NCBI GenBank assembly: GCA_014728215.1
Contig: WJLZ01000202.1
Coordinates: forward strand, 1-52,845
Direction of reading: 5' to 3'
DNA: 52,845 nucleotides
From: Chitinivibrionales bacterium
GTDB taxonomy: Bacteria > Fibrobacterota > Chitinivibrionia > Chitinivibrionales > WJKA01
A program made the position numbers and the translations under genes. A model generated the notes under the pieces. That model had not been told where the DNA came from. It saw only the letters and a program-made list of their open reading frames with translations, and ran no database searches. Positions 16,948 to 24,995 of the stretch are shown in pieces. Position 1 is the stretch's first letter. Every line of letters starts with the position of its first letter.

Positions 16948-18228
16948 CTATTCTCCAATTTCTTCCAGTACTGCGCCGATATTTCTGAAGTCTTGTGCAA
17001 AGGATGGATAGGTTATTTGTGATGCTTCAGCGGTAGTGATAACCGTTTCGCCTTCGGCAACCATCCCGGCCAGGGCCAGGGCCATGACTACCCGATGATC
17101 ACCATGACCGTCAACAACCGTACCTTTGAGTTTGCTGTGATGAATCTTCAGGCCATCGGGTTTTTCCTCGATCTGGGCTCCCATTTTTCTTAATTCCCGG
17201 GTGATAATTGCGATCCGGTCGCATTCCTTGATGCGGGCATGGGCGACATTGACTATTTGTGTTGTCCCCTTTGCGCAACATCCTGCAACGGCTATTGCCG
17301 GCAAAGAATCGGGCATGGCGTTCAGATCGATCGTGGTTCCCTGCAGCTCCCGCGGACCCCTGACCGTGGCCGACCCATCGTTTTTCTCAATGACAACGCC
17401 CATTGTCTGGAGAACCGTGAATATCTCTTTGTCGCCCTGGGGATCGCTGAAATCGATCCCGTCGACTGTAAGGGTTGAACCGGTAATTGAAGCCGTTACA
17501 GCAGGAAATGTCGCCGATGAAAAATCACCGGGGACAGCCCGGTTAAAACTGTTATAGCGCTGGTTCCCGGGTACGAAAAAGGTTGTATAATCCGATGATG
17601 CTTCGTAACGGATCCCCATGCTCCGGAGCCACCAGAGCGTAATGTCGATATAGGGTTTTTCGTGGGGGTTGTGCACGGTGATCGTTGTATCGTCCGAAAG
17701 AAGAGGACAGGTGAACAGAAGACTCGAGACAAACTGCGAAGAAACTCCGTCGACAGTGGTTGCGCCGCCTTTCAACGGTCCGTGAATGGTAAAGGGTATA
17801 TCCCCGGTATCGCTTTCGATTTCGTAGATTGCGCCAAGGAGCGTTAATGCCTCAAGGAGCGGTTTTGCCGGACGGGACCGCAGGGAATTGTCGCCGTCAA
17901 AGCGGCGCCTGATCGAACCCAGGGCCGCCGCCGAGGTAAAAAGATTGGTTGTAGTCCCCGAATTGCCGGTATAAACATCACCGCTACCTAAATTGTAGTT
18001 TCCGCCGATGCCGTCGATTTCGAGCATTGTACCGGTGTCGTGTATCCCGGCGCCAAGGGCCTGGGCTGCATTCAGGGCGGATTTGCCGTCACCCTGCAGA
18101 AGGGGGTTGCGGATTATCGATTTTCCCTCTGCAAGGGTCGCGATTAAAAGTGCACGGATTGTATGGGACTTGGACGGCGGTATGTGAATAGTTCCGTCTA
18201 ATTGTGATCCTGCCACTTTCCATTTCAT
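16948..18228 (-). CDS. aroA: 3-phosphoshikimate 1-carboxyvinyltransferase (EPSP synthase)
   Basis: The 426-residue protein begins MKWKVAGSQLDGTIHIPPSKSHTIRALLIATLAEG, the substrate-binding PSKSHTIRA motif with its Lys, and has YTGNSGTTTNLF near 82-93 (GNSGTT loop) plus the C-terminal ECDRIAIITRELRKMGA and HGDHRVVMALALAG motifs. EPSP synthase joins shikimate-3-phosphate and PEP. The start overlaps the aroE stop by 4 nt (ATGA), and the stop lies 5 nt before aroB. The usual aroA glyphosate-site segment is a variant (GNSGTTTNLF where most have TMRL). Confidence 0.94.
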   Translation of the reverse strand: MKWKVAGSQLDGTIHIPPSKSHTIRALLIATLAEGKSIIRNPLLQGDGKSALNAAQALGAGIHDTGTMLEIDGIGGNYNLGSGDVYTGNSGTTTNLFTSAAALGSIRRRFDGDNSLRSRPAKPLLEALTLLGAIYEIESDTGDIPFTIHGPLKGGATTVDGVSSQFVSSLLFTCPLLSDDTTITVHNPHEKPYIDITLWWLRSMGIRYEASSDYTTFFVPGNQRYNSFNRAVPGDFSSATFPAVTASITGSTLTVDGIDFSDPQGDKEIFTVLQTMGVVIEKNDGSATVRGPRELQGTTIDLNAMPDSLPAIAVAGCCAKGTTQIVNVAHARIKECDRIAIITRELRKMGAQIEEKPDGLKIHHSKLKGTVVDGHGDHRVVMALALAGMVAEGETVITTAEASQITYPSFAQDFRNIGAVLEEIGE

Positions 18229-19100
18229 TTGTGCACGACCAGCCTTTCCAGTTCTTCCATGTCGAATATGTCTTCAGGGACATTCGCTCCTGTCCAGTAG
18301 GTGAAGGACGCCAGCCCCTGGTAGAGCAGCATCCTGAGTCCGTTCTGAATGGTACACCCTTTTTCTTCAGCCATGGCTAAAAGCTTTGTTTTGGGTGGAT
18401 TATAGATTGCATCAACAACAGTCATTGTGGGGTGGAGCATCTCCTTTTCCAAGGGGGAGACATCGGCGCGTGGATGCATGCCCAGTGAAGTACAGTTGAC
18501 ACAAAGGGCACATGGTTCCATCCGGTCTCTGAGAGAAGCGTTGGAAAAAAGCGTCCACTGAACGGGAAAACCGGTTTTCTCGGTAATTTCTTTGGCAAGG
18601 CCCCCGACCCGGTCTTCATTGCGGCCCACCAGAGTAAGGGTGGCGGGAATTTTTTTTAGGGCAAGCGAAAACCCGAGGGTACGGGCGGTTCCACCGTTGC
18701 CCAGAATAACAATATTGCCGCCCCGGGGCTCGTGCCCCATCCATCGCAGTGCACCATAAAAACCCTGCGGGTCGGTCGTGGTGCCCCAGAGTCGATCGTT
18801 GTCGAAATAGAGCGTGTTTACTGTTCCGGTTAAGCGGGAAATATCTGAAACATGGTCGCAACGTTGCATGACTGCCCGCTTGTGCGGGATCGTGACATTG
18901 GCGCCGGCAAATCCCATGACTTTCAAAGCCCCAACCGCAGTCTGGATATTTTCAGGTTTAACTTCCAGGGGTATGTAGACAAAGGGAAGGTCGAGTTTTC
19001 TGAATGCATGGTTTTGAAACACCGGCGAGACCGAATGCGCGACCGGATAACCGAACAGGCCCACCAGGCGCGTGTTTCCCCGAATTATCTGACAATCCAT
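18225..19100 (-). CDS. aroE: Shikimate dehydrogenase
   Basis: The start at 19100 (MDCQIIRGNTRLVGLFGYPV, 292 aa) follows the stop of the diguanylate cyclase gene by 4 nt, and it matches the usual family N-terminus; the frame to 19187 would overlap that gene. GYPVAHSVSPVFQNHAF binds shikimate, NVTIPHKRAVM holds the catalytic Lys and a downstream Asp (TTDPQGF) is conserved. VILGNGGTARTLGFSLALK is the NADP-binding glycine loop. It reduces 3-dehydroshikimate to shikimate. The Shine-Dalgarno is weak, consistent with coupling to the upstream gene. Confidence 0.93.
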   Translation of the reverse strand: MDCQIIRGNTRLVGLFGYPVAHSVSPVFQNHAFRKLDLPFVYIPLEVKPENIQTAVGALKVMGFAGANVTIPHKRAVMQRCDHVSDISRLTGTVNTLYFDNDRLWGTTTDPQGFYGALRWMGHEPRGGNIVILGNGGTARTLGFSLALKKIPATLTLVGRNEDRVGGLAKEITEKTGFPVQWTLFSNASLRDRMEPCALCVNCTSLGMHPRADVSPLEKEMLHPTMTVVDAIYNPPKTKLLAMAEEKGCTIQNGLRMLLYQGLASFTYWTGANVPEDIFDMEELERLVVHK

Positions 19101-19104
19101 ATAC

Positions 19105-20046
19105 TCAACTCGCGGATTCTCTGAAGAATGCTTTGACTTTGTTTCTTCCGCTGTTTTTTGCCCGATAGAGTGCAACATCGGCCTCATCGATCATTTCCGA
19201 GGGTTCCTTGATATCGTCGCGGAAAGCGGTGACGCCAATGGAAACTGAAAGGCGGCCGCCCGGAAGGTGCTGTTCGTTAACAAAGCGGTAGTCGTAGAGC
19301 GCATTGCGGATGTTGTCGGCCGTTGTCATCGCCAGACTGAGCGACTGGTTCGGCAGCAGAATGGAAAATTCTTCTCCGCCATACCGGGCAACCGTATCGT
19401 CGGTGCTGCACACGGCATGGAGAATCCGCACTGTCTCGATCAGTGCGATGTCACCCTTGATATGCCCGTTGAGATCGTTATACATTTTGAAATGATCGAG
19501 GTCGAGCATAAGCATCGAAAAGAGATTTCCGCCGGTTTTGGCTTTAAAAAAGAGCCGCTTGATCTGCTGCTCGAAAAACTGACGGTTGTATGCCTTGGTC
19601 AGGTCGTCGGCCAGTGCACGGCTTGCCGTGTCGGCATATTCGTTGGCATCGATGATCTTCGGATGCTTTATCTTCCGTTTGATATTGGTATAATAATCGA
19701 GTGCCGCAACATGGATACCAACATTCCGTCCCAGTTTCTGGCTTATATCGTATTTATGCTTCAGGATCTCTTTCCAGTCGCGCTGGGCTTCGTTTTCAGG
19801 AAGACGGATCTGGATGAGTGCAAATATGATATCCTGGTGATAGGTGCCGGGTTGCTTATCGAGCGATAAAAGAATCTCTTCATCCTTCTCGATATGCTCT
19901 AAAAGATCGCCGCCGGCAAGCTCGATCGCCTGACTTTCGGTCAGCTTTTTCAGATTTTGTATATCGTCAATCTTCAGATTGGTGCTGTCGAGCTCTTTTT
20001 CGAGCTCCTGAAGATTAACCTCGGTGTATTTTTTGCTCTTTTCCAT
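19105..20046 (-). CDS. GGDEF diguanylate cyclase with helical N-terminal region
   Basis: The 313-residue protein has an acidic, coiled-coil-like N-terminal half and a GGDEF domain from about 145 to 310: AYNRQFFEQQIKRLF, LDLDHFKMYNDLNGHIKGD, and the active-site motif ARYGGEEFSILLP near 240. The GGEEF form is competent in characterised enzymes, so it probably makes cyclic di-GMP. The inhibitory RxxD site five residues upstream reads CSTD, so its Arg is missing and feedback control may be absent. No TM segment is seen; it is likely cytoplasmic. It is the first gene of the aro operon. What the N-terminal region senses is unknown to me. Confidence 0.9.
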   Translation of the reverse strand: MEKSKKYTEVNLQELEKELDSTNLKIDDIQNLKKLTESQAIELAGGDLLEHIEKDEEILLSLDKQPGTYHQDIIFALIQIRLPENEAQRDWKEILKHKYDISQKLGRNVGIHVAALDYYTNIKRKIKHPKIIDANEYADTASRALADDLTKAYNRQFFEQQIKRLFFKAKTGGNLFSMLMLDLDHFKMYNDLNGHIKGDIALIETVRILHAVCSTDDTVARYGGEEFSILLPNQSLSLAMTTADNIRNALYDYRFVNEQHLPGGRLSVSIGVTAFRDDIKEPSEMIDEADVALYRAKNSGRNKVKAFFRESAS

Positions 20047-20140
20047 AAATACAAAATATTTGATATCCGGTTTTAAAACATCTCTTTTTGCCTTCGGCTT
20101 AAAAATACTATTTGCAATACTCCCCGGCGTCGTTTTTAAT

Positions 20141-20176
20141 TTGACTTTTTCTTAAACATGTTTTATAATTACTGTA
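20141..20176 (+). promoter_or_regulatory. Sigma-70-type promoter with palindromic operator, apparently leaderless
   Basis: TTGACT at 20141-20146, a 17-bp spacer and TATAAT at 20164-20169 form a near-consensus promoter. The palindrome AAACATGTTT (20154-20163) fills the end of the spacer and would suit a dimeric regulator such as the gene product itself. The ATG at 20177 is 7 nt after the -10 box, so transcription should begin at or within a base or two of the start codon. No Shine-Dalgarno is present. Confidence 0.65.
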
Positions 20177-20773
20177 ATGAATAAAGTAATACTGAATTAT
20201 CCTCGGGATCACATTGGAGCTATTCTCAGGGCGTACCGGGAAAAGACCGGCAAAAATCAGAGTGATATTGCCGAAAAAGCGGGGATATCGATAAGCATGC
20301 TGAGTCAGATAGAACGGGGAAAAGTGTCGCCGTCGATTGAAACGCTGATGGGTGTCTGTTCATCCCTGGATATGGATATCGTCGATCTGTTCAGGTTTCT
20401 TTCGCCGGCCCGGACCGCGCGTATTCATCGTCCGGGAGAACGTCTGACAACGGCAAACAACGGTGCACAGTACGAACAGTTGATAACGAGTTTTGACAAC
20501 GCATATCCCGCAGAGATGTTTCTTCTGGAGATTGCCCAGAGCCGTGAGGTTGAATTATCGACCGGGGGGCATGATGGTGTTGAGATGGGGTATGTTTTGT
20601 CGGGTATGGCGGTTTTGTGGGTTGGAGAATCGAAGTATGATTTGAACGTGGGTGACAGCATATCGTTTAATGCGCGACTACCCCATAAGCTGGTCAGTGG
20701 CGCCCACGCACCTTTTCGTGCGGTCTGGTGCGCAATCCCCCCGCACAAGGATTATTTGCAGGTAGATTCATGA
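20177..20773 (+). CDS. XRE-family transcriptional regulator with C-terminal cupin domain
   Basis: The 198-residue protein has an N-terminal HTH (residues about 12-66: LRAYREKTGKNQSDIAEKAGISISMLSQIERGKVSPSIETL) and a C-terminal cupin (about 115-190: ELSTGGHDGVEMGYVLSGMAVLWVGESKYDLNVGDSISFNARLPHKLV), with cupin His and Glu positions that could bind a ligand or metal. Such regulators often control a nearby metabolic operon and bind a small-molecule product. A likely autoregulatory palindrome lies in its promoter. leuCD starts 95 nt downstream on the same strand and is the obvious candidate target or co-transcribed operon. The ligand is unknown. Confidence 0.88.
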   Translation: MNKVILNYPRDHIGAILRAYREKTGKNQSDIAEKAGISISMLSQIERGKVSPSIETLMGVCSSLDMDIVDLFRFLSPARTARIHRPGERLTTANNGAQYEQLITSFDNAYPAEMFLLEIAQSREVELSTGGHDGVEMGYVLSGMAVLWVGESKYDLNVGDSISFNARLPHKLVSGAHAPFRAVWCAIPPHKDYLQVDS

Positions 20774-20868
20774 TCGGGACTGAGTGAAGGATTCGGTAAC
20801 AATAGATACAACGAAACGTAATGAAAAAAAGTAGTGATACATAACCATAGTTGAAACGAGGGATACCC

Positions 20869-22158
20869 ATGGGAAAAACGATCACCGAAAAGATTTTCCA
20901 GAAGCATGTGGTTGATGAGCCCTTTAGGGGGACAAAAATTGTCTCTCTGGATGTTGTTTTATGCCATGAGATAACCACCCCCATTGCAATTGCCGATCTG
21001 GTATGGCGTAAAAAGGACCGTGTTTTCGATTCGTCAAAAGTAAAGGCGGTCATCGATCACGTAACGCCGTCAAAGGACTCGAAGACTGCTATGCAGGCGA
21101 GGATTTTGCGCGACTGGGCGCATCGCCACAAGATTAAAGACTTTTTCGATGTGGGGTGTAACGGCGTTTGTCATGCGATCTTTCCGGAGAAGGGTTTTAT
21201 CCGTCCGGGCTACACGGTAATTATGGGAGACAGTCATACCTGCACTCACGGCGCCTTCGGCGCCTTTGCCGCCGGGGTGGGAACGACCGATCTCGAGGTT
21301 GGTATCCTCAAGGGGGTCTGTTCGTTCAGGGAGCCGAAAACGATCCGGATCGATATTACCGGTAAACCGCAGAAAGGTGTTTTTGCAAAGGATATCATTC
21401 TGGAGATTATCAGGCAGCTGACTGTCAATGGTGCTACCGATCATGTGATCGAATTTGGTGGTCCGGTAGTCGATTCCATGAGCATGGAGGAGCGGATGAC
21501 GCTCTGTAATATGGCTATTGAGGCCGGTGGAACATCGGGTGTATGCATGCCCGATTCCGTCACGGTCGATTATCTGTGGCCTTTCATTTCTGAAGAGTAT
21601 GGAAATGACAAAGCAGCGGCGATCGCGGCGTTCCGGCAGTGGCATTCGGATGATGACGCCCGGTATGCTTCACGGCATACCATCGATGTTTCAGCGCTCG
21701 AGCCTGTTGCGACGGTTGGGTATAAACCCGATCAGGTGAAAAAACTTTCCGAATTAAGTGAGACGAAAATTGATCAGGTATATATCGGGAGCTGCACTAA
21801 TGGACGGCTCTCCGATCTTCGGGAAGCCGCATCGGTGATGAAAGGGAAACCTCTTGCCCCCGGCGTTCGAGGAATCGTTTCACCGGCAACGCCCGAAATA
21901 TTCAAGGCGGCCATGAAAGAGGGAATTCTTCAGACATTCATGGAATCCGGCTACTGTGTGACCAATCCTACCTGCGGCGCATGCCTGGGCATGTCCACTG
22001 GTGTCCTTGCTGAAGGCGAAGTGTGTGCATCCACAACAAACCGGAATTTCAACGGACGGATGGGTAAGGGAGGAATGGTTCATTTAATGAGTCCCGCCTC
22101 GGCTGCCGCAAGCGGTATTACCGGACACCTGACTGATCCCAGAGAAATTTTAAAGTAA
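20869..22158 (+). CDS. leuC: 3-isopropylmalate dehydratase large subunit (LeuC/HacA type)
   Basis: I choose the ATG at 20869 (MGKTITEKIFQ), preceded by GAGGGA; protein 429 aa. The three iron-sulfur cysteines are visible: GSCTNG near residue 308 and PTCGACLG near 367 and 370. DVGCNGVCHAIFPEKG and GDSHTCTHGAFGAFAAGVGTTD are family motifs. It isomerises 2- to 3-isopropylmalate in leucine biosynthesis. The sequence resembles the shorter archaeal-type/homoaconitase-like group, so the substrate could be a related 2-alkylmalate. It pairs with leuD 23 nt downstream. leuA and leuB are not in this window. Confidence 0.88.
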   Translation: MGKTITEKIFQKHVVDEPFRGTKIVSLDVVLCHEITTPIAIADLVWRKKDRVFDSSKVKAVIDHVTPSKDSKTAMQARILRDWAHRHKIKDFFDVGCNGVCHAIFPEKGFIRPGYTVIMGDSHTCTHGAFGAFAAGVGTTDLEVGILKGVCSFREPKTIRIDITGKPQKGVFAKDIILEIIRQLTVNGATDHVIEFGGPVVDSMSMEERMTLCNMAIEAGGTSGVCMPDSVTVDYLWPFISEEYGNDKAAAIAAFRQWHSDDDARYASRHTIDVSALEPVATVGYKPDQVKKLSELSETKIDQVYIGSCTNGRLSDLREAASVMKGKPLAPGVRGIVSPATPEIFKAAMKEGILQTFMESGYCVTNPTCGACLGMSTGVLAEGEVCASTTNRNFNGRMGKGGMVHLMSPASAAASGITGHLTDPREILK

Positions 22159-22181
22159 GAGCATAGAGAAGGAGCGCTATT

Positions 22182-22712
22182 ATGAAACAATTCGGCGGAT
22201 CGGTACTGTTTTTAGACAGATCCGATATCAACACCGATGAGATTATTCCCGCGAAGTATTTAACCGAGGTTGCCAAGGGGGCTTTAGGGCCCCATTTGCT
22301 GGAAGACCTCAATCTCGAGGGATTCGATCCCGCGGGTGAGAATCTCAGGCAGGCACGGGTGATAATTACCCGTGAAAATTTCGGCTGCGGTTCCTCGCGG
22401 GAGCATGCACCGTGGGCGCTGGAGGTTAATGAAATTACAGTTGTGGTGGCTCAAAGCTTTGCCCGCATATTCCGCCAGAATATGTTCAATTGCGGTATGA
22501 TGGCGATTGAACTACCGAAAGAGACAATCGATACGCTTTTTGATTTTAACAGAAACGGCAAAGTAGCGTGCGCAGTCGATCTTGACAATAAAAAACTTGA
22601 GTTTAACCGTGATGACGGTAAAAACATATCGGTCTCCTTTTCGCTGAGTGAATTCGATGAAGCGCTGGTGAAAGCCGGAGGATGGGTTGAGTTTGCGGAT
22701 GCGAGATATTGA
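22182..22712 (+). CDS. leuD: 3-isopropylmalate dehydratase small subunit
   Basis: The 176-residue protein has the swivel-domain signature ENFGCGSSREHAPWAL near residues 63-78, with NTDEIIPAKYL at the N-terminus and ARIFRQNMFNCGM after it. AAGGAG precedes the ATG at 8-10 nt. It forms the heterodimer with LeuC and completes the aconitase-type active site. The short length and NTDEI start are typical of small subunits from the archaeal-type group. The gap after it contains an inverted-repeat element (22824-22945). Confidence 0.9.
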   Translation: MKQFGGSVLFLDRSDINTDEIIPAKYLTEVAKGALGPHLLEDLNLEGFDPAGENLRQARVIITRENFGCGSSREHAPWALEVNEITVVVAQSFARIFRQNMFNCGMMAIELPKETIDTLFDFNRNGKVACAVDLDNKKLEFNRDDGKNISVSFSLSEFDEALVKAGGWVEFADARY

Positions 22713-22823
22713 GGAGAGATGTGGACAGGGAGAAGAACAGGTTGAGGACAAGAAAGAGAGATAAAAGATAAGGGGAACGATTACGACAATGCTTTTTGGG
22801 TTTAATCATTTCTCATCAGTCTT

Positions 22824-22945
22824 GTCCAAAATAGAACGCTAATTACGCTGATCAAGCTGATATTTGCCGATCAGAAATATAAAAATATCAAAAAAAATCA
22901 GCGATAATTAGGCAAATTGGCGTCATCGGCGTTCTATTTTTGGAC
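22824..22945. repeat. MITE-like inverted-repeat element
   Basis: GTCCAAAATAGAACGC at 22824-22839 and its reverse complement GCGTTCTATTTTTGGAC (one extra T) at 22929-22945 flank about 90 bases of AT-rich DNA. Inside are AATTACGCTGAT and ATCAGCGATAATT, again mutually complementary. No open frame lies within. The element fills the gap between leuD and the convergent MscS gene, and might also act as a bidirectional terminator. Confidence 0.55.
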
Positions 22946-22957
22946 AGCTCTGATTTA

Positions 22958-24061
22958 TCATGCCTGTTTTACATGAAGTGTTCGGGTGGGAAAGGCGATG
23001 GAAAGCCCCATGTTTTCGATCAGCCGCATAATGGCAAGATTTATCTCCTGCCGCACGGCAAGATGCTCCGACCAATCGGTGGTGTTGGTAAAATAATAGA
23101 CAAGGATATCCAGTGATGATGCTCCGAAATCGGTGAATTTAACCATCATGAATTCCTGACTAACGTCTTCGTGAGTTGTAAGAAGTTTTTCAATGCCTTT
23201 CACCGCATTTTCCATCTGTTCGGCTGTGGTTTCGTAGGTGACACCGACCGTCATCTTTACCCGCCGTTTCGGCATGCGGGTATAGTTATCGATCGATTCG
23301 TTGGCCAGGACCGAATTGGGAATACTGATCAGAGTTTTGGGAAAGGTCCGGATCCTGGTGGAGCGGAATCCGATCTCTTCAACAACGCCTTCATTATCCT
23401 GTATCTTGATCCAGTCGCCCTTTTTAAAAGGCCGGTCGGCAAGGATCATCATTGATCCGAAGAAGTTTGCGAGTGTATCTTTGGCAGCCATTGCAACGGC
23501 AAGGCCGCCGATACCAAGACCGGCGATAATGCCTGAAACTGAGTAGCCGAGTGCCTGAATGATATAGACCATGCCGAGAATAAAGAGAAACACCTTGATT
23601 GTCTTCTGAAATATCGGCACCAATTGGTCATCAAGACGGCTGCTGGTTTTCACGATCCTGTGCAAAAGATAAACGCCCACAATGTCGATTATGCGAAAAC
23701 AGAGCCAGAGCCCATTGAGCACCACACCTATTTTGATGGCAACGAGAAGGAATTTTTTAACATCAAAAGGCTCCAGCGGCAATCTGAGCACATTCGCAAT
23801 AAGGAATGCGCCAAAGAGGAGAACAAAATTGCCCACCGGCCTGCTGGAGTTTTTAACAATTAAATCGTCGATCTCGGTGCGGGTTTTACGGGCAAATATA
23901 GTGACTCTGTTAAAGAGGAAGACGATAATTCGCTCGATGACAAAGGTTCCGAAAATGAGGATAAAGACGGTAATCCACTGCTGATTTTGGATAAAATCGG
24001 TGAATATTTCGGCAAATTCGGTGAATTGCTGTTTGAAGGGAATAAGGTAAATATTGAGCAT
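22958..24061 (-). CDS. MscS-family mechanosensitive ion channel
   Basis: The 367-residue protein has about five hydrophobic helices (residues 30-50, 70-90, 100-130, 145-175) and the pore-lining TM3 with GLGIGGLAVAMAAKDTLANFFGSMMILADRPFKKGDWIKI near 178-217. The cytoplasmic beta domain (GVVEEIGFRSTRIRTFPKTLISIPNSVLANESIDNYTRMPKRRV) and mixed alpha/beta domain follow. It opens on hypo-osmotic shock to release solutes from the cell. AGGA precedes the ATG. It stands alone on the minus strand between leuD and the glycan cluster. Confidence 0.93.
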   Translation of the reverse strand: MLNIYLIPFKQQFTEFAEIFTDFIQNQQWITVFILIFGTFVIERIIVFLFNRVTIFARKTRTEIDDLIVKNSSRPVGNFVLLFGAFLIANVLRLPLEPFDVKKFLLVAIKIGVVLNGLWLCFRIIDIVGVYLLHRIVKTSSRLDDQLVPIFQKTIKVFLFILGMVYIIQALGYSVSGIIAGLGIGGLAVAMAAKDTLANFFGSMMILADRPFKKGDWIKIQDNEGVVEEIGFRSTRIRTFPKTLISIPNSVLANESIDNYTRMPKRRVKMTVGVTYETTAEQMENAVKGIEKLLTTHEDVSQEFMMVKFTDFGASSLDILVYYFTNTTDWSEHLAVRQEINLAIMRLIENMGLSIAFPTRTLHVKQA

Positions 24062-24266
24062 AGAAATCCTACAGTGAAAGTATCCTGGAATGTGATGTTA
24101 TGAAAAAATAGATTAATTCACTCTTCAATGGTTAAGCTTTGCCTCTGCACAAAACGTATATTTTTCCATATTAATGCTCATGCATTGACTAAAAACCGAG
24201 GTTCTATCGTAGTGAATATAAAACCATCAGAGCCCAATTTACCATACTTTATCGAGAGAATGAGCA

Positions 24267-24995
24267 ATGTCTGAAGAAAACTCGTTGATAATAATTCCCA
24301 CCTATAATGAGAGCGAAAATATCGGTCTTATTATTCCCGAGATATACAAGGTTGTTCCCGGCACCGATGTTTTAGTGGTTGATGATTCTTCCCCGGACGG
24401 TACAGCCAACTGCGTGAAGGCGTTGAGTGAAGAATTCAGCGGAGTCCATCTGTTGAGTCGGGCAAGAAAGGAAGGGTTGGGAAGAGCCTATATCAGCGGG
24501 TTTAAATGGGCACTTGAGCGGGATTATGAGTATATTTTTGAAATGGATGCCGATTTTTCCCATGATCCATCCTACCTTCCCAGGTTTTTAGAAGAGATTA
24601 AAAATAGCGATCTGGTGCTGGGATCACGATATAAAAACGGAGTTAATGTGATTAACTGGCCTATGAGCCGTTTGATGCTCAGTTATTTCGCCAATATGGT
24701 TTTCACCAGAATTATCGCAGGCCTTCCATTCACCGACAGTACCGGCGGATTCAAATGCTTCAGAAGGAGAGTCCTTCAGGCATTAAATCTCAACAAAATC
24801 GGCTCATCAGGATACTCCTTTCAAATTGAGGTTAATTATCTGGCCTGGAAAAAAGGCTTTCGCATTAAAGAAATCCCCATTATTTTCACCGACCGCAAGC
24901 GTGGTGAATCAAAAATGTCGACAAAGATTATTCGTGAAGCTATGCTTCTTCTCTGGAAACTCAGATTGCGGTCATTTATCCATAGGAATGGATAG
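24267..24995 (+). CDS. Polyprenol-phosphate mannosyltransferase (DPM1-like, GT2)
   Basis: The 242-residue protein is a family-2 glycosyltransferase: IIPTYNESENIGLIIPEIY, VVDDSSPDGTANCVKAL, EMDADFSHDPSYLPRFL with the DxD-like metal motif, SRYKNGVNVINWPMSRLMLSYFAN and TGGFKCFRRRVL. This matches dolichol/polyprenol-phosphate mannose synthases without a membrane anchor domain. It probably transfers a sugar from a nucleotide donor to a lipid phosphate at the membrane. GAGAATGAGC precedes the ATG. It starts a plus-strand cluster for a surface glycan; its TAG abuts the next TTG start. Confidence 0.9.
   Translation: MSEENSLIIIPTYNESENIGLIIPEIYKVVPGTDVLVVDDSSPDGTANCVKALSEEFSGVHLLSRARKEGLGRAYISGFKWALERDYEYIFEMDADFSHDPSYLPRFLEEIKNSDLVLGSRYKNGVNVINWPMSRLMLSYFANMVFTRIIAGLPFTDSTGGFKCFRRRVLQALNLNKIGSSGYSFQIEVNYLAWKKGFRIKEIPIIFTDRKRGESKMSTKIIREAMLLLWKLRLRSFIHRNG

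Noticed and set aside
23171-23984. Overlapping plus-strand open frames within the MscS gene
   Set aside because: Shadow frames of a clear minus-strand gene; no family sequence.
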